Of a stretch of DNA of 64,000 nucleotides, positions 1 through 12,098 are shown one piece after another. How positions within the stretch are numbered: position 1 is the stretch's first letter; every line of letters begins with the position of its first letter. Position numbers and translations under genes: made by a program. Origin of the DNA: Microcebus murinus (taxonomy: Eukaryota; Chordata; Mammalia; Primates; Cheirogaleidae); the NCBI RefSeq assembly GCF_040939455.1, contig NC_134108.1, positions 88,828,001 through 88,892,000 of the forward strand, written 5' to 3'. Below the pieces are notes generated by a model. The model saw nothing but the letters and a program-made list of their open reading frames with translations, searched no databases and had not been told where the DNA came from.

Positions 1-144
1 CAATTATCTAAGAAGCAGAAAATCCAATCTTAAAATAGGGAAAATATGTCAGTAAACATTTCAAAGAAAATATCAATACACTGTATAACCAATAAACATA
101 TTAATTGTACTCAGACATCATTAGTAATCATAGAAATGTGAATT
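1..144 (+). mobile_element. Ancient L1M fragment (ORF2 3' part)
   Basis: Degenerate match to the L1 ORF2 C-terminal coding stretch (the 'ccaataaaca...atcattagtaatca...gaaatgtgaattaaaa' track). It continues after the Alu at 161-453, so the Alu inserted into this L1 relic. Many indels and no open frame indicate an old mammalian-age copy. Confidence 0.75.
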
Positions 145-160
145 AAAATGACAAGGGGAG

Positions 161-1457
<1,297 letters not shown>

Positions 1458-1495
1458 AAAAAATGATTTTTTTAAAAAAAACTTTTTTTTTTTCC

Positions 1496-1847
1496 GGCCG
1501 GGCGCGGTGGCTCACGCCTGTAATCCTAGCTCTCTGGGAGGCCGAGGCGGGCGGATTGCTCGAGGTCAGGAGTTTGAAACCAGCCTGAGCAAGAGTGAGA
1601 CCCCGTCTCTACTATAAATAGAAAGAAATTAATTGGCCAACTAATATATATATATATATACAAAAAAAAATTAGCCGGGCATGGTGGTGAATGCCTATAG
1701 TCCCAGCTACTTGGGAGGCTGAGGCAGGAGGATTGCTTGAGCCCAGGAGTTTGAGGTTGCTGTGAGCTAGGCTGACGCCACGGCACTCACTCTAGCCTGG
1801 GCAATAAAGTGAGACTCTGTCTCAAAAAAAAAAAAAAAAAAAAAAAG
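1496..1847 (+). mobile_element. Young lemur-type Alu, full length
   Basis: Starts 'ggccgggcgcggtggctcac', carries the lemur linker block followed by a (TA)n run at about 1647-1661, and ends in a ~24-nt A tail. The flanking repeat 'aaaaaaactttttttttt' (about 1475-1493 and 1848-1866) shows it landed inside the poly(T) of the neighbouring minus-strand Alu, so it is the later insertion. Confidence 0.95.
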
Positions 1848-1861
1848 AAAAAAACTTTTTT

Positions 1862-2191
1862 TTTTCTTTTTTTGAGACAGAGTCTCACTCTGTTGCCCAG
1901 GCTAGACTGAGTGCCATGGCGTCAGCCTAGCTCACAGCAACCTCAAACTCCTGGGCTCAACCGATCCTTATGCCTCAGCCTCCCGAGTAGCTGGGACTAC
2001 AGGCATGGGCCACCATGCCCGGCTAATTTTTTCTATATATATTAGTTGGCCAATTAATTTCTTTCTATTTTTAGTAGAGACTGGGGTCTCGCTCTTGCTC
2101 AGGCTGGTTTCGAACTCCTGACCTTGAGCAATCCTCCCGCCTCGGCCTCCCAGAGTGCTAGGATTACCGGCGTGAGCCACCATGCCTGGCC
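1862..2191 (-). mobile_element. Young lemur-type Alu, inverted partner
   Basis: Reverse-complement lemur-type Alu with poly(T) at its left. Its own target-site duplication is 'aaaaaatgattttttt' (1458-1473) against 'aagaaatgatttctttt' (2192-2208), which brackets the plus-strand Alu too. This one therefore inserted first. The A tails of the pair face each other a few bases apart. Confidence 0.93.
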
Positions 2192-2208
2192 AAGAAATGA
2201 TTTCTTTT

Positions 2209-2925
2209 ATACGTTAATATGAGGTGCGAAAATTAATACAATTACTTTATGAAGCAACTTGACAATACGTAGAAAAGTTGAATATGGGCATATCCTATGA
2301 ATCAACTCTCGCACAATCTACAAGATGTTGCAGACACAGGTGTTCATTGGAGCACTGTTGGTAAGATTTGGAAATAATGTAACTGTTCCTCCGTAGGAAA
2401 GCAGTTGAATGAACTAACATGTTTATATAATGATATTGTATAAATATTCATTATATATTTATTAATTTGAATATTTAAATGAATGCATCATCTACATGGA
2501 TAAATCTTTAAAAATAATGTTAAGAGATGAGAAAATCAAACTGTAAAAAAGATATATACAATATGACACTACTTATGTCAATTTTCAAAAATATGCAAAT
2601 ATTGTTTTAACATGGTTAAATGTATATACAATAAATACTAAGTAACATGCATGGGAATGCTGTATACCAAATTCAGGAGAGAAGCTAACTTGAGAAGAGA
2701 GGGTCAAGAAGGGGAAGAATGGCTGAGTTTTAGTCATATATATAAAATGTATTTATTTATAACAGAATGAGAAATATTAAGCAAATTTGGCAAGAAATAG
2801 GTATATAATCTCAGTGATGAGTATGTGGATGGCTGTATAACTTTCCATAGGTTTTTATTATGTTTGAAGTGTCTTATACTTTAAATATTTTGAGTAGCAA
2901 CTAGAATCATCTCTGCTGTAAAAAA
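2209..2925 (+). mobile_element. Ancient L1M 3' end and 3'UTR
   Basis: Continuation of the interrupted L1M: ORF2 end ('gttcattggagcactgttgg') followed by an old-L1 3'UTR track ('gatgagtatgtggatggctg', 'ttttattatgtttgaagtgt') and a short A run near 2920-2930. Confidence 0.7.
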
Positions 2926-3440
2926 AAAAAATGTTTCTCCTCTGTAGCTATTCCATTGCACAATTATTTTTGCTTTATCAAAAATCTCAAAGAGAAGGAG
3001 TTCACTTGAAGACTTTCTCCCATCTCTCAAACTCAGGCCTGTCCAGTTGAATCCGATTTTGGATCCCAGGCATCTCCACCGTCTCTCTGCCCAATCTTCC
3101 CCTCCTGAGTTTCATTGAAATGCAAGGTAAGAATACGACAAGGGTAGCCAGACCTTAAATTCTCTTCTTAACAGCAAAGCAGAATGTGTTGTTTTATTTT
3201 TTAAATAAAGCATAGATTCCATCTTGGAAATTAAACCATGGCCAGTCATATCCTCACAATCACACTAATTATCTCCATACAAGTCTTCTAGTTCAACTGC
3301 CCTTCTAAACCCTAATCATTTCACCAGCTGCTATTGAAGACAGACTTCACTTCCTTTTTAACTGGGGAAAAAAAAATAGCACCCAGGTGCTCACTACTGT
3401 CTTCACAGAGCATCACCAAGATTCTAATTCAGTTTTAGCT
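2926..3440. other. Unannotated non-repeat stretch
   Basis: No gene, RNA or recognisable repeat was seen. Short open frames only, with no convincing splice-site pairing. Confidence 0.5.
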
Positions 3441-3458
3441 TAGAAATAACTTTTTCCA

Positions 3459-3772
3459 GCCAGGCATGGTGGCTCACGCCTGTAATCCTAGCATTCTGGG
3501 AGGCCGAGGCAAGAAAATTCCTTGAGGTCAGGAGTTCAAGACCAGCCTGAGCAAGAGAACCTTTCTCTACTAAAAATAGAAAGAAATTAACCGGGCAACT
3601 AAAAATATATAGAAAAAATTAGCCAGGCATGGTGGCGCATGCCTGTAGTCCCAGTTACTCAGAGGCTGAGGCAAAATGATTGCTTGAGCCCAGGAGTTTG
3701 AGGTTGCTGTGAGCTACGCTGAAGCCATGGCACTATAGCCCAGGTAACAGAGACTGTCTCAAAAAAATTTAA
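3459..3772 (+). mobile_element. Older lemur-type Alu
   Basis: Full-length Alu with the linker block in the 'actaaaaatagaaagaaatt' form, which looks ancestral to the 'actataaatag' form of the youngest copies here. It is flanked by 'agaaataactttttc' and 'agaaataattttttct' (one mismatch) and has several substitutions, so it is older than the pair at 1.5-2.2 kb. Confidence 0.92.
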
Positions 3773-3789
3773 AAAAGAAGAAATAATTT

Positions 3790-5414
3790 TTTCTAAACTC
3801 AGAATTTTTCCAACATTGTGACATTCACTGAGTTAAATATTTGAACTCTTTGGCACTAAGAAAGCACAGTGTACTCTATCCAGAAAACAGAAAAATTTAC
3901 TCTTTATCTCATTAGGTAATGAAAGTTCTAAGTTCCTATCATGAGAGTTTGGAAATACTGAATAATAGATCTGAATCTGATCAACTCTAAGTTACCTATT
4001 TAAGAAAGGCAAATATGCAAAATTTCATGTATCTACATATAACAGAAAATCAGCCTAGCAGCTAATATTATCAATGGGGGTTAGGGGAATCTGTGTGTAA
4101 AGAAGAGAAACAAAACTGGCACATTTAACCTGGCTTTCTCATCACATAAACTTGAAGCATTTATTTAAATTTTTTTCTAAACAGTATAACCAAATTGATT
4201 GTTATAATTAGATAGCTTATTAAAAATTTAAAAGCTGGTCAAATACTTGGATTAACTTATTGTTTGCATTACATTGCCTAGGTTTTCTTTTTTTAAACAC
4301 TAAACACTGAACAGACTAAATTGACAGCATAGTAATAATTGAACATAACAGTCATCTCCCTTTATATCAAAGTGATGCACTATATATGACCTATATTTGC
4401 TTATGTTCTCCACTGATTTTCTAAATCAGTTCAGCTCGTGCACTTTGGGATGAGTATCCCATATTACAATTTCTCTTTTTGTACTACATGACTTTCAAAA
4501 AGCTTGTATAACCCATCAAATACCAATACCCTTCATAAAAACTCAATTCCATAAAAAAAAAAAAAAAAAAAAAAAAACTATGACAAAGCCTTTAGCAATT
4601 GACTCTTGGACTCTTGTCAGAACAAAATTTCGGCCTTAAAAGTACATGTTTCTACCTAAACCTGACAAATTGACAAATTACACAATACATTCTTTTAGTT
4701 TTTTTAGAAGAAATAATCCAGCTGGTAAATTGGGTAAAAAGCAAGAGTTATTATAGGAAGGCCAGAAACTGCTTAAAAACAAAGCTTTCTAAGGTAAATG
4801 GAATGCTGTTTGTTAGTATAATGTAGTGAAAAAACTGTCAGAGAGTAATTACATTTTCTAATAGTTTTGATTTGGACTTACATTCATAAATCAATAATAG
4901 CTACTGGATATGTTTCAACATTGTGCTGGTGTAATTTTTTTTATCCCTTCATAATTGCCAGAGAAACTTGTACCTGGCAATCCACCTTCATTTCTCTTGT
5001 ATTATTAAGCAAAAATCAATAGGCTTTCTCCAAAAGTTTTTTCTTTCCCTTAAATTCCCCAGTGAATACAAACATGGCTTCTTACTGGATAAAGGAGATG
5101 TTAAAGAATTTTTTTCAGTTTTGCAATCCATCAAAATTCCTGCAATTCATTTTATTGGCTAAAACCATTTACTGCTATGATTTCTGTAAATGGAAGGCAA
5201 AGGACACATTTTTAAAATGTAATTGCACTTTTACTTTGAATGGAATACTTAAAGCATGTCTTTTATTTTTGGTATTAAGAACAAAAATGAAAGAGGAGAG
5301 GAGAAGGAAAGGAATTGCACAGTTGCTTGAATACCTGTATTTCTAAATAAATTAAAATAAGGCATTTAGCTGAGATTCATTTATAGACACTTAATATGCT
5401 TTCTATCTCTATAC
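3790..5414. other. Unannotated stretch with poly(A) run
   Basis: No gene or recognisable transposon was seen. A pure A run of about 25 at 4553-4577 has no AATAAA signal just upstream and no obvious flanking repeat, so I treat it as a simple repeat rather than a retrogene tail. Confidence 0.45.
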
Positions 5415-5498
5415 CTTCATCTCTCTCTTCTCTTATTGCCTCTGATTTGGAATTGAGTTCATTTATAAGATCAGCAGGCATTTGGCCAAGAAACTGGG
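5415..5498 (-). other. Candidate internal exon (84 bp), weak
   Basis: On the minus strand a pyrimidine-rich acceptor ('tttcccttacctgcag') leads into 84 open bases ending at AAG before a 'gtatag' donor. The frame reads a charged, helix-prone peptide (core ADLINELNSKSEAIREE) and the length is a multiple of three, so the exon would be phase-symmetric. I do not recognise the protein, and no partner exon was found in the window. It could be chance. Confidence 0.22.
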
Positions 5499-6885
5499 CT
5501 GCAGGTAAGGGAAATTTTCTCAGGTCTATGAAAGATTCTCTACAAGTTGTTGGGCAGACACACAAAACAAGACAACAAGACAACTAGAAAAATAAGACAG
5601 TGTATGATAGAAATCAAATGATGAGAGACACATTGTATAATTAGGATTAAATTAAATCTTGCATGTGAAACAACCTTTGTTATATAGTTAACTGCTCACT
5701 AAGTAGTTTAATGGAGCTCAAATCAGAGATCAGGTCTAGAAAACTCAATATGACACTTAAGTTTAAAAATATGAACATCTTCTAAATCCTCAACATAGAG
5801 GCTATAGAGACTAACATCAGAGGGTCAGGAACTAATCGAGTTTAGACCACATCAAAGAAGAAAAACAGGAGGCCAAACCAGTGAAGAAAAGATAAAAACA
5901 GCCAGAGAAACAATATTTGCCTATTATGCCCTTGAAAAAAATGAGTATGATGGGAGAGTAATGGGATTTTGTTTTTCTGAGACTTAAGATGCAATGTGTT
6001 GATGGGTCAGCAATGGGATTTCAATGGGAAAACACCAAAAGCCACTCAGAATGGATGCAAAAACTTGCAGCCCTCAAATGTCCTCCTCACCTGTGAGGTT
6101 GTACTAAGAATCAACTGGGATAGTCAGGTATCCGAAGAGCTATGTAAATTTGGAATAAAAAACTGGGCAAATTTTGAATAAAAACTAAGAGGAGGAACCA
6201 AGTTGAGTGAAGATGTATCTGTTTCAGCCCAAATCCAGTAGAACATCTGACTTTCCCAGCTAGCCACATAAAACTGAAGCAACAGAGAGATTGGCTTAGG
6301 TTTGCTTATCTCACGGAGGCAGGGTGTAGGAAATTGCATAGATTTGTGAAGCCTCAGTTACATCATGGCATACTGAATGTCTACTCAATTAAATTAGCAA
6401 TTGTTCCTCCCTTAAGGATAGCTGGAAAATGGACTGTGGAAAGAGGCAAGCCTGGTGTGGGGAGAAAGGCAGGTGGCACCAGAATTACTGTCTATCTCCT
6501 GTCCCCTGGTCCAGACATCATCTAGGATGACTTTAGTGTTCAAGAAGATGAACGATAGCCCCACAAGATACTTCACCTCTTCAATCTTCAACTCCAGCCA
6601 CCTTGACTTACCTCCACATCAGCAACCCCTCTGCCAATGTCACATGCTGAACAGGTCACCCACAGGACCATTCCGCCTTCACACTTCCTAGCACCAACAG
6701 TCTTCTCAAAGCCTCCTGCTCTTGCTCTCAGTTAGCCGTGTGTTCATCTCAGTCTCTCTCTTCACCCTCCCAAATATACCTATTCTTCAACTGCATTCAG
6801 CTCTTCCAGTTCCTCAGCCATTCCTTTTCATCTGTAAACAGGCACTAGATACAGGAATAGTGATGAAGAACAAGGATCTGAATAG
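5499..6885. other. Unannotated stretch
   Basis: Low-complexity-free, AT-rich sequence with short random open frames on both strands. No repeat family or exon was recognised. Confidence 0.4.
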
Positions 6886-7002
6886 CCAACTCAGTCCCAC
6901 AAGTGCCACAAATTCAATATGTACAAAACCAAAGTCATCATTTTCTCCCTTAACTTGCTTTGCTTCCTGGTTTCTCATCAATTTCATAATCTATGACAGA
7001 AA
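6886..7002 (+). mobile_element. L2 LINE fragment
   Basis: Resembles the L2 segment that reads '...cacaaattcaatatgtacaa aaccaaagtcatcatt ttctccc...'. The MER5A at 7011 cuts it. Ancient and noncoding here. Confidence 0.55.
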
Positions 7003-7010
7003 CCTTACAG

Positions 7011-7236
7011 CAGAGTTCCTCAACATCGGCACCACTGACTATAGGGGCTGGATAAGTTTTACTGTGGGGACTGACCTTTGTATCACAGAATGTTTAGCAA
7101 CATTCTCATCTGCTGCCCACTAGATGCCAGTGACATTACCCCACGCCCAAGTCGTGGCAACCAAAATGTCTCAAGTCATCTCCAGATATCCCCTGGGGGT
7201 GTGGCCGTGGGGATCGTCCTCATCTGAGAACCACTG
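7011..7236 (+). mobile_element. MER5A, hAT-Charlie MITE
   Basis: Full-length, starting 'cagagttcctcaacatcggc' and ending 'tgagaaccactg', with internal 'actagatgccagtgacatta' and 'caaccaaaatgtctc' tracks typical of MER5A. The 8-bp flanks 'ccttacag' and 'gcttaaaa' agree at 5 of 8 bases, as expected for an old target-site duplication. Confidence 0.93.
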
Positions 7237-7296
7237 GCTTAAAACCATCCTGTTTCTTCTCTCTTATTTATGCTCCATCCATGGGCCCCAATTTAT

Positions 7297-7535
7297 ATCT
7301 TTTCTAATAATAATAGATGCTGTTTACTGAACAAATCCTACATGCTCAGCACTGTGTCGAGTCTTTTAAATACATTATCTCATGAACCTCTACGCTCTAG
7401 GAACGCTGCAATGATTATTATGCCAATGTTAAATATGAGGAAAGAACTTCAAAGGGGTTCAGTAACTTGGCCAAAGCCACTCAGTTCATTTTTAACAAGG
7501 AAAGGATTTGAATTCAGGTCTGTCTGACTTGGAAA
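7297..7535 (+). mobile_element. MIR SINE
   Basis: Near full-length MIR: 'tgctcagcactgtgtcgagt', 'tacattatctcatgaacctc', the core 'taacttggccaaagccactc' and 'ggatttgaattcaggtctg' follow in consensus order. Confidence 0.92.
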
Positions 7536-7599
7536 CCTGTGCAATTTCCCATCATCCTGCACTGACTCCTTTTTATCTTCCCTTCTCACAGCCTTGGTT

Positions 7600-8090
7600 C
7601 AGGAAGGCATCCTTTCTTGCCCACGCAGTATCCAGAGCATATTGGCCTGGCTTCCTGTTTCGAGGCACAAAATGACACAGCAATCATTCTACCCTGCAGA
7701 TAAGATCATGTGATTCTTCTGCATAAGAGTTTGCATCGACTCTACATCTACCAGGAAGAACTCCAAACTTCTGAGCTTCAGACCACAACCTTCACTCTCT
7801 GGCCCATCTCTCTCATCCCGTCTCTTCCATTTTCTCACCTCAACCTTTTGCTCCAGACCTTTAGATTTTTCTTTTCCTAACAAGCTGGGCTCCTTCTTGT
7901 TTCCATACTGTTCCCTTGAATGGTATGTCTCATTTCATCCCTTGTCTTCATCCAGCTAATCCATACAGTCCCATCAACTCGAAGCTCATGATGCTTCCTC
8001 AAAAAAGCCTTCACTCTCCTTACCTCTTCACACTCTCCCTGTGAGTCTCCTCTTAGCCCACACCTTCTCCATGACGTCTCCTCCCACTAT
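7600..8090 (+). mobile_element. L2 LINE 3' region
   Basis: Degenerate L2 3' coding/UTR track: 'ctctggcccatctctc', 'acaagctgggctccttct', then 'gcttcctcaaaaaagccttc'. No open frame. Ancient. Confidence 0.6.
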
Positions 8091-8154
8091 CCCAGCCTGT
8101 CTCTCTCTGGAATCTCAATTGCCTAATAAATTAGCAACCAAGTAGATATTATAC

Positions 8155-8298
8155 CAGTGGGTCGCAGCCTGGTGTCAGAGTCTACCTGAAGGGCTAATCA
8201 AGAACACAGGCTCTTCAAAGTAGGGGTAGACTTAGGTTTTTGTATATCTACCAGTTCCCCAGGTGATTCTGATACTGACCAAAGTGTGAAAATCAGTG
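8155..8298 (+). mobile_element. MER20-like hAT-Charlie MITE
   Basis: Begins 'cagtgggtcgcagcctgg', with the internal 'ccagttccccaggtgattct' track and an end near 'tgaaaatcagtg'. Partly degenerate. Confidence 0.7.
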
Positions 8299-9221
8299 TA
8301 CTATAGTATCTTGAATTGTTCACTAATGGTTTAATGCAAGAGACTATTCTCTCTAACACAATTTGAAACTCCTAAGGAGGAAAAGGATTTATCCTTTGGT
8401 ATCTCCCTATACCATTATGCCCCTCCATCATCAATACTATTCATTAATTATGAAAACTGGAATTGTCTTGTCTCAGCTCTTTGGTATACCCTGATTCTGG
8501 ATAAATTAGGTTGAGGGATGATAAAGACATTTAATTGGGAAGGAGTAAGAGAGGTCACTGACAGCAGTTATATATTGCCCTACCACTAATTCTACTATAT
8601 ACTTGCATACATAATGCCATTTTCTGTTTGATTCTTGCAAGAGTCTGCTCTTGGACATTTTGCCTCTGTGCCAATCACAATGCTAACAAATAGATATGCA
8701 TCAATATTTTTATATGTCATGGCTACTTTACATCTCAAAACATACTTGATTTGTTTTTACTATACTATAGTCAAATTTTAATGTCAAACAGATGTTATTG
8801 TCAAATAAAATCACACAAAAAAGCAGGACTTTTACCTTCCACTCAGCCTGTTAATATCACAGTAAACTTGTAGCAAAAAAAACCAAAGGTTAAAAAAACG
8901 GAAATCTATTGATTTGCAATTTATTCCACAACCTGGTAGAATGTTGTGTACCATATGGGCACTTGAATGTTTATGGGATCGAATATCATACCACACAGTA
9001 TTCTGTAATCTAATCACAGAACTACAGAGAGAATAATAAACCGTCAGAGGTCATTTAGTCAACTCAGCCTCGAGAGAAAACTACCTCTAAAAAATTCCTG
9101 TCCGACTGTTATACATTACACATTCTCTATGGAAGGAGAATCCACAAGTCCCCTTGGTAACCTGTCCCAGTTCCTCGTGACACCACTGTTGTCCTATTTC
9201 CCCTGTCAGAATCTGGACCCT
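8299..9221. other. Unannotated stretch
   Basis: No gene or recognisable repeat was seen. Confidence 0.4.
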
Positions 9222-9370
9222 GGCTACTCAAAGTGCACTCCTTGACCTAGGTGCTAGTCACAAATGCGGAGTCTCCAGCCCCATCCCAGACCTGCTAAAT
9301 CAGAACCTGCATTTTAACAAGGCCCCCAAGCTCTTCCTGCGTACTTGAAGTTTCAGATGCTCTGCTCTAG
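9222..9370 (-). mobile_element. MER20-like hAT-Charlie MITE
   Basis: Antisense relative of the copy at 8155: 'actcaaagtgcactccttga' start, then 'ccagccccatcccagacctg' and 'cattttaacaaggccccc'. Confidence 0.75.
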
Positions 9371-9950
9371 CAAATGGGGCTGAGAATCTAAACAGGAAAC
9401 AAGTGTTTAAAAGTCATGAACAAGTCTTAGTAATCACTGAACCAAAATGCAGAACACAATTATTCTCCTGACTACAGTAGCGATTTCAGGAACGATCGAT
9501 CTATCCATAAGGATTTGTTTGTGTTTATTCTGCACTACCCAAGCACAAGCATTAGATTCTGCGTAAAAATTCCTGAGACCAGAGAAAAGGGTGTCCACGG
9601 ACGATCAGGCCATGACGAGGGGATGTTTCCTGAGTTGGTTTCCAACGGGAGAAGGAACCAGCTTTTGCAATGTTTAGCCATAAGTTAAACCAAAGCAGAT
9701 GTGACAACACATGGAATAATTTACTATAGGTACTCCTTATTGGAGCAAATAAAGCCATCTCAGAAAATATCAAATTTCTAGGAACTCACTACCATTTCTT
9801 AAGTTTTTTAAAAAATTACCTCAAAGATTGTTACTTGTAATTCTTACTGCTTTTCAGTGATCAATGTTTCCTAATATTATAGCTTTAAATTTCATTTCAA
9901 AAGTATTTATTTCTCAGAGTTATTGAAAATCTATAAACAAGAAAATAGCC
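9371..9950. other. Unannotated stretch
   Basis: No gene or recognisable repeat was seen before the L1 5'UTR that starts near 9953. Confidence 0.4.
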
Positions 9951-9952
9951 AA

Positions 9953-10929
9953 GTTCAAAATGGCTGAGTAGAGGGGCCTGGTGCCCATGCCACCACAAAA
10001 AAGGGACCTTCGAAATAAGAAAGGTCTCAACAGAGATTAACCCCTCGAGAGGCTTGGAGACCAGCGAGAAGTATAGGTAGAGCAGTTGATTTCTCCCCTC
10101 CCGTGCATCCCTGACAGTTGGTGGGTTTCTGAGCTGCTGGAGAGACTTTCTACTCACACAAGACCAGAGAGTGCTGCGGCCAGTGAGCTGGCAGCCTCTT
10201 GAGGACGGGGTACCAGGCTCCCAGCCCCTTTGGGTGCTTCCTGCCCCACAGACCTGAGCCCAGAGGGCAGGCGCCATATTGTTTCTGCACCCACCATGAG
10301 CCTTTGTCCTCCCTAGGGGGTTTCAACTCCCCGGGTTTCATCTTGCTCATTCTCACCCAGACATTTCCCAACTGTGGCCCAGACTGCATGGGCCATGGGG
10401 GTCCAGTGGGTCCCAGGTGATCTGCATGACTTCAGAGCCTGGTCATTCTGGGTGGACTGCCTCCCAGAGAAAGAATCTAAAATCACCAGAGTGCAGACTT
10501 TCCTTCACCTAGATACTTAGTCTCTCCTTCCCCTTCCCCTTCCCCTTCCCCTTCCCCTTCCCCTTCCCCACCCACAGCTGCTGTGAGAGATAATTGGGCT
10601 GCCACGTGGAGGCTTCCATAGGAAGCAGGGCTCAGACCTTTCCTTCTGGAATCCTGCAGTGGACTAAGGGGTGCCCAGACTGTGAGCTCCCTGACTACTG
10701 GCCCTCTTGGTGCTGCCTGCCCAGCAACCCCATCAGAGCAGACACACCCTGAGGCAGAGGGACATCGAACCTGCTTGGGCACCCTGTGGGCAACTCAGGA
10801 CCAGTGTACTTCTCCCTAGCATGGTCAGGGATTGATCTCTGGGGTCCCAGGGATAGATCCACAGGCCAGATCCTGTACTCCCAGGTCTCAATCATGTTGC
10901 CTAGGGGCAAGGAGTGGATATTTGTGAAA
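9953..10929 (+). mobile_element. L1 5'UTR fragment, long-block form
   Basis: Collinear with the 5'UTR of the L1s at 25296 and 40275: 'ttggagaccagcgagaag', the 'caggcgccatattg' core, 'gctgctgtgagagataatt', then 'gacatcgaacctgcttgggc'. It starts near a true L1 5' end ('caaaatggctgagtagaggg') but has no ORF1, ORF2 or 3'UTR. Compared with the younger copies it holds an extra block of about 260 bp after the core (about 10282-10545), and it contains a CCTTCC microsatellite. At 10929 it passes directly into an Alu 3' end. Confidence 0.88.
10525..10570 (+). repeat. (CCTTCC)n microsatellite in L1 5'UTR
   Basis: Seven to eight tandem CCTTCC-type units expanded from the short pyrimidine stretch also present in the other L1 5'UTR copies. 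Confidence 0.95.
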
Positions 10930-11012
10930 AGGCTGCAGAGAGCTGTGACTGCTCCACTGCACTCCAGCCTGAGCAACAGAGAAAGACCCTGTCTCAAAAA
11001 AAAAAAAAAAAT
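10930..11012 (+). mobile_element. Alu 3' end with A tail fused to L1 5'UTR
   Basis: 'aggctgcagagagctgtgac' to 'gaccctgtctc' is the last ~70 bp of an AluJ-type right arm, followed by about 17 A. It is in the same orientation as, and directly abuts, the L1 5'UTR fragment. No target-site duplication around the composite could be found by eye. Confidence 0.85.
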
Positions 11013-11434
11013 CAGACCAGCACTTGAACTTAAAGGAGTGAAAACCATGCTACCTATGTGCCTTTGGTGAGCCACCTGCGATGGTGGCCTGCCACCTTGG
11101 CTGTCACCACATGACCTCTCCATCCCTACACTCCAGAGCAGCTGGGCCTAGAGAGGAAGCACCTGTCCAGATGAGATAATGAAATGAAATGATCTAGGAC
11201 TTACGACGACCAAATTTCTGACCATAAAATATCATGAAAGAGCCATTTTTATTTGTCTTCACAAGCATTTGAAACTAAGGGAAATGCCCACATTAACTGT
11301 AAGTCTCCCCACCAAATATAGAATGTCCCCAAAAGCCAAAAATATATTGAGGTTGAAATGACAGCTAGAAATATAACTGCCTCTGCAGCAGAGAGAGGGG
11401 CTCAGAAATAAGAGAAAATGATTAGAATAAAGCT
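11013..11434. other. Unannotated stretch
   Basis: No gene was seen. The first ~140 bp is GC-richer ('gagccacctgcgatggtggc') but I could not assign it to a family. Confidence 0.4.
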
Positions 11435-11545
11435 CAGCTACTTAGTTTATTGATGTACCCCTAGAAGCTAGAGCAATGCCTGCTCCATAGTGCATAACGG
11501 ACAAATATTTGATGTCTGAATGAATGACTGAACAGGCCAAATAGT
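11435..11545 (+). mobile_element. L2 LINE 3' terminus
   Basis: 'agagcaatgcctgctccata' then 'caaatatttgatgtctgaat' matches the conserved L2 3' end ('cagtgcctggcacatagtag...aataaatatttgttgaatga'). Confidence 0.6.
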
Positions 11546-11765
11546 GTACTGAGACCCTAACTTGGGCCTGGCTATGGAAAAGCATAGAAAGACTCTCCCA
11601 ACCTCTATAGAGCTGAAGACTCAAGACTGATCAGTGCACGGTGCTAATGTGCCTTGGATGTCAGAATCACCCTCTCACAGGGCTTGGGAAGAAGACAAGA
11701 AGGTTCTTGTCCCTTTCATATCTTATGTAGTACAGAGCTATATTGGATAACATTAGTTTAGGCTG

Positions 11766-12096
11766 TGAATAAAACTTCTTATGACAATAGCTTGAACAAG
11801 ACAAAAGTTTGTTTCTCCCTGATATCAGAGTTGAGAGGTAAACAGTCCAGAGTTGTGTGGTGACTCTGCTCCACAGAGCAGGTTTCTAACTTAAGAAGGT
11901 CTTGGTAATCCAGGCTGTACCTTGTAGCTCTACCTTGCATGGCCTTTCTTCCCATGATCACCTCATGGCCCAAAACAGCAGCTCCAGGTCCAGCCATCAT
12001 CCTAGCATTCCAAACAAAAGACAGAAGGAAAGAGAAAATAATAGAAAGGGCAAGAGGTATGTGCCAGTTGGTGGACATTCCCAGAACTGCCACAAA
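11766..12096 (+). repeat. Old interspersed repeat, family not named
   Basis: Shares a layout ('aagtttgtttctccct', 'agtccagagttgtgtggtga', 'atcacctcatggccc') with 19385-19660, so both look like copies of one ancient mammalian repeat. I cannot name the family with confidence. The MITE at 12099 is inserted at its 3' side. Confidence 0.5.
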
Positions 12097-12098
12097 TA

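Noticed and set aside
1526..2183. Open frames of 60-90 codons rich in '[11 protein letters not shown]' and '[10 protein letters not shown]' on the strand opposite or along Alus (also 13660, 22376, 59507)
   Set aside because: These are frames through Alu consensus and recur wherever an Alu lies; not genes.
4553..4577. A25 run as the tail of a processed pseudogene
   Set aside because: No AATAAA upstream, no transcript-like body and no flanking duplication visible.
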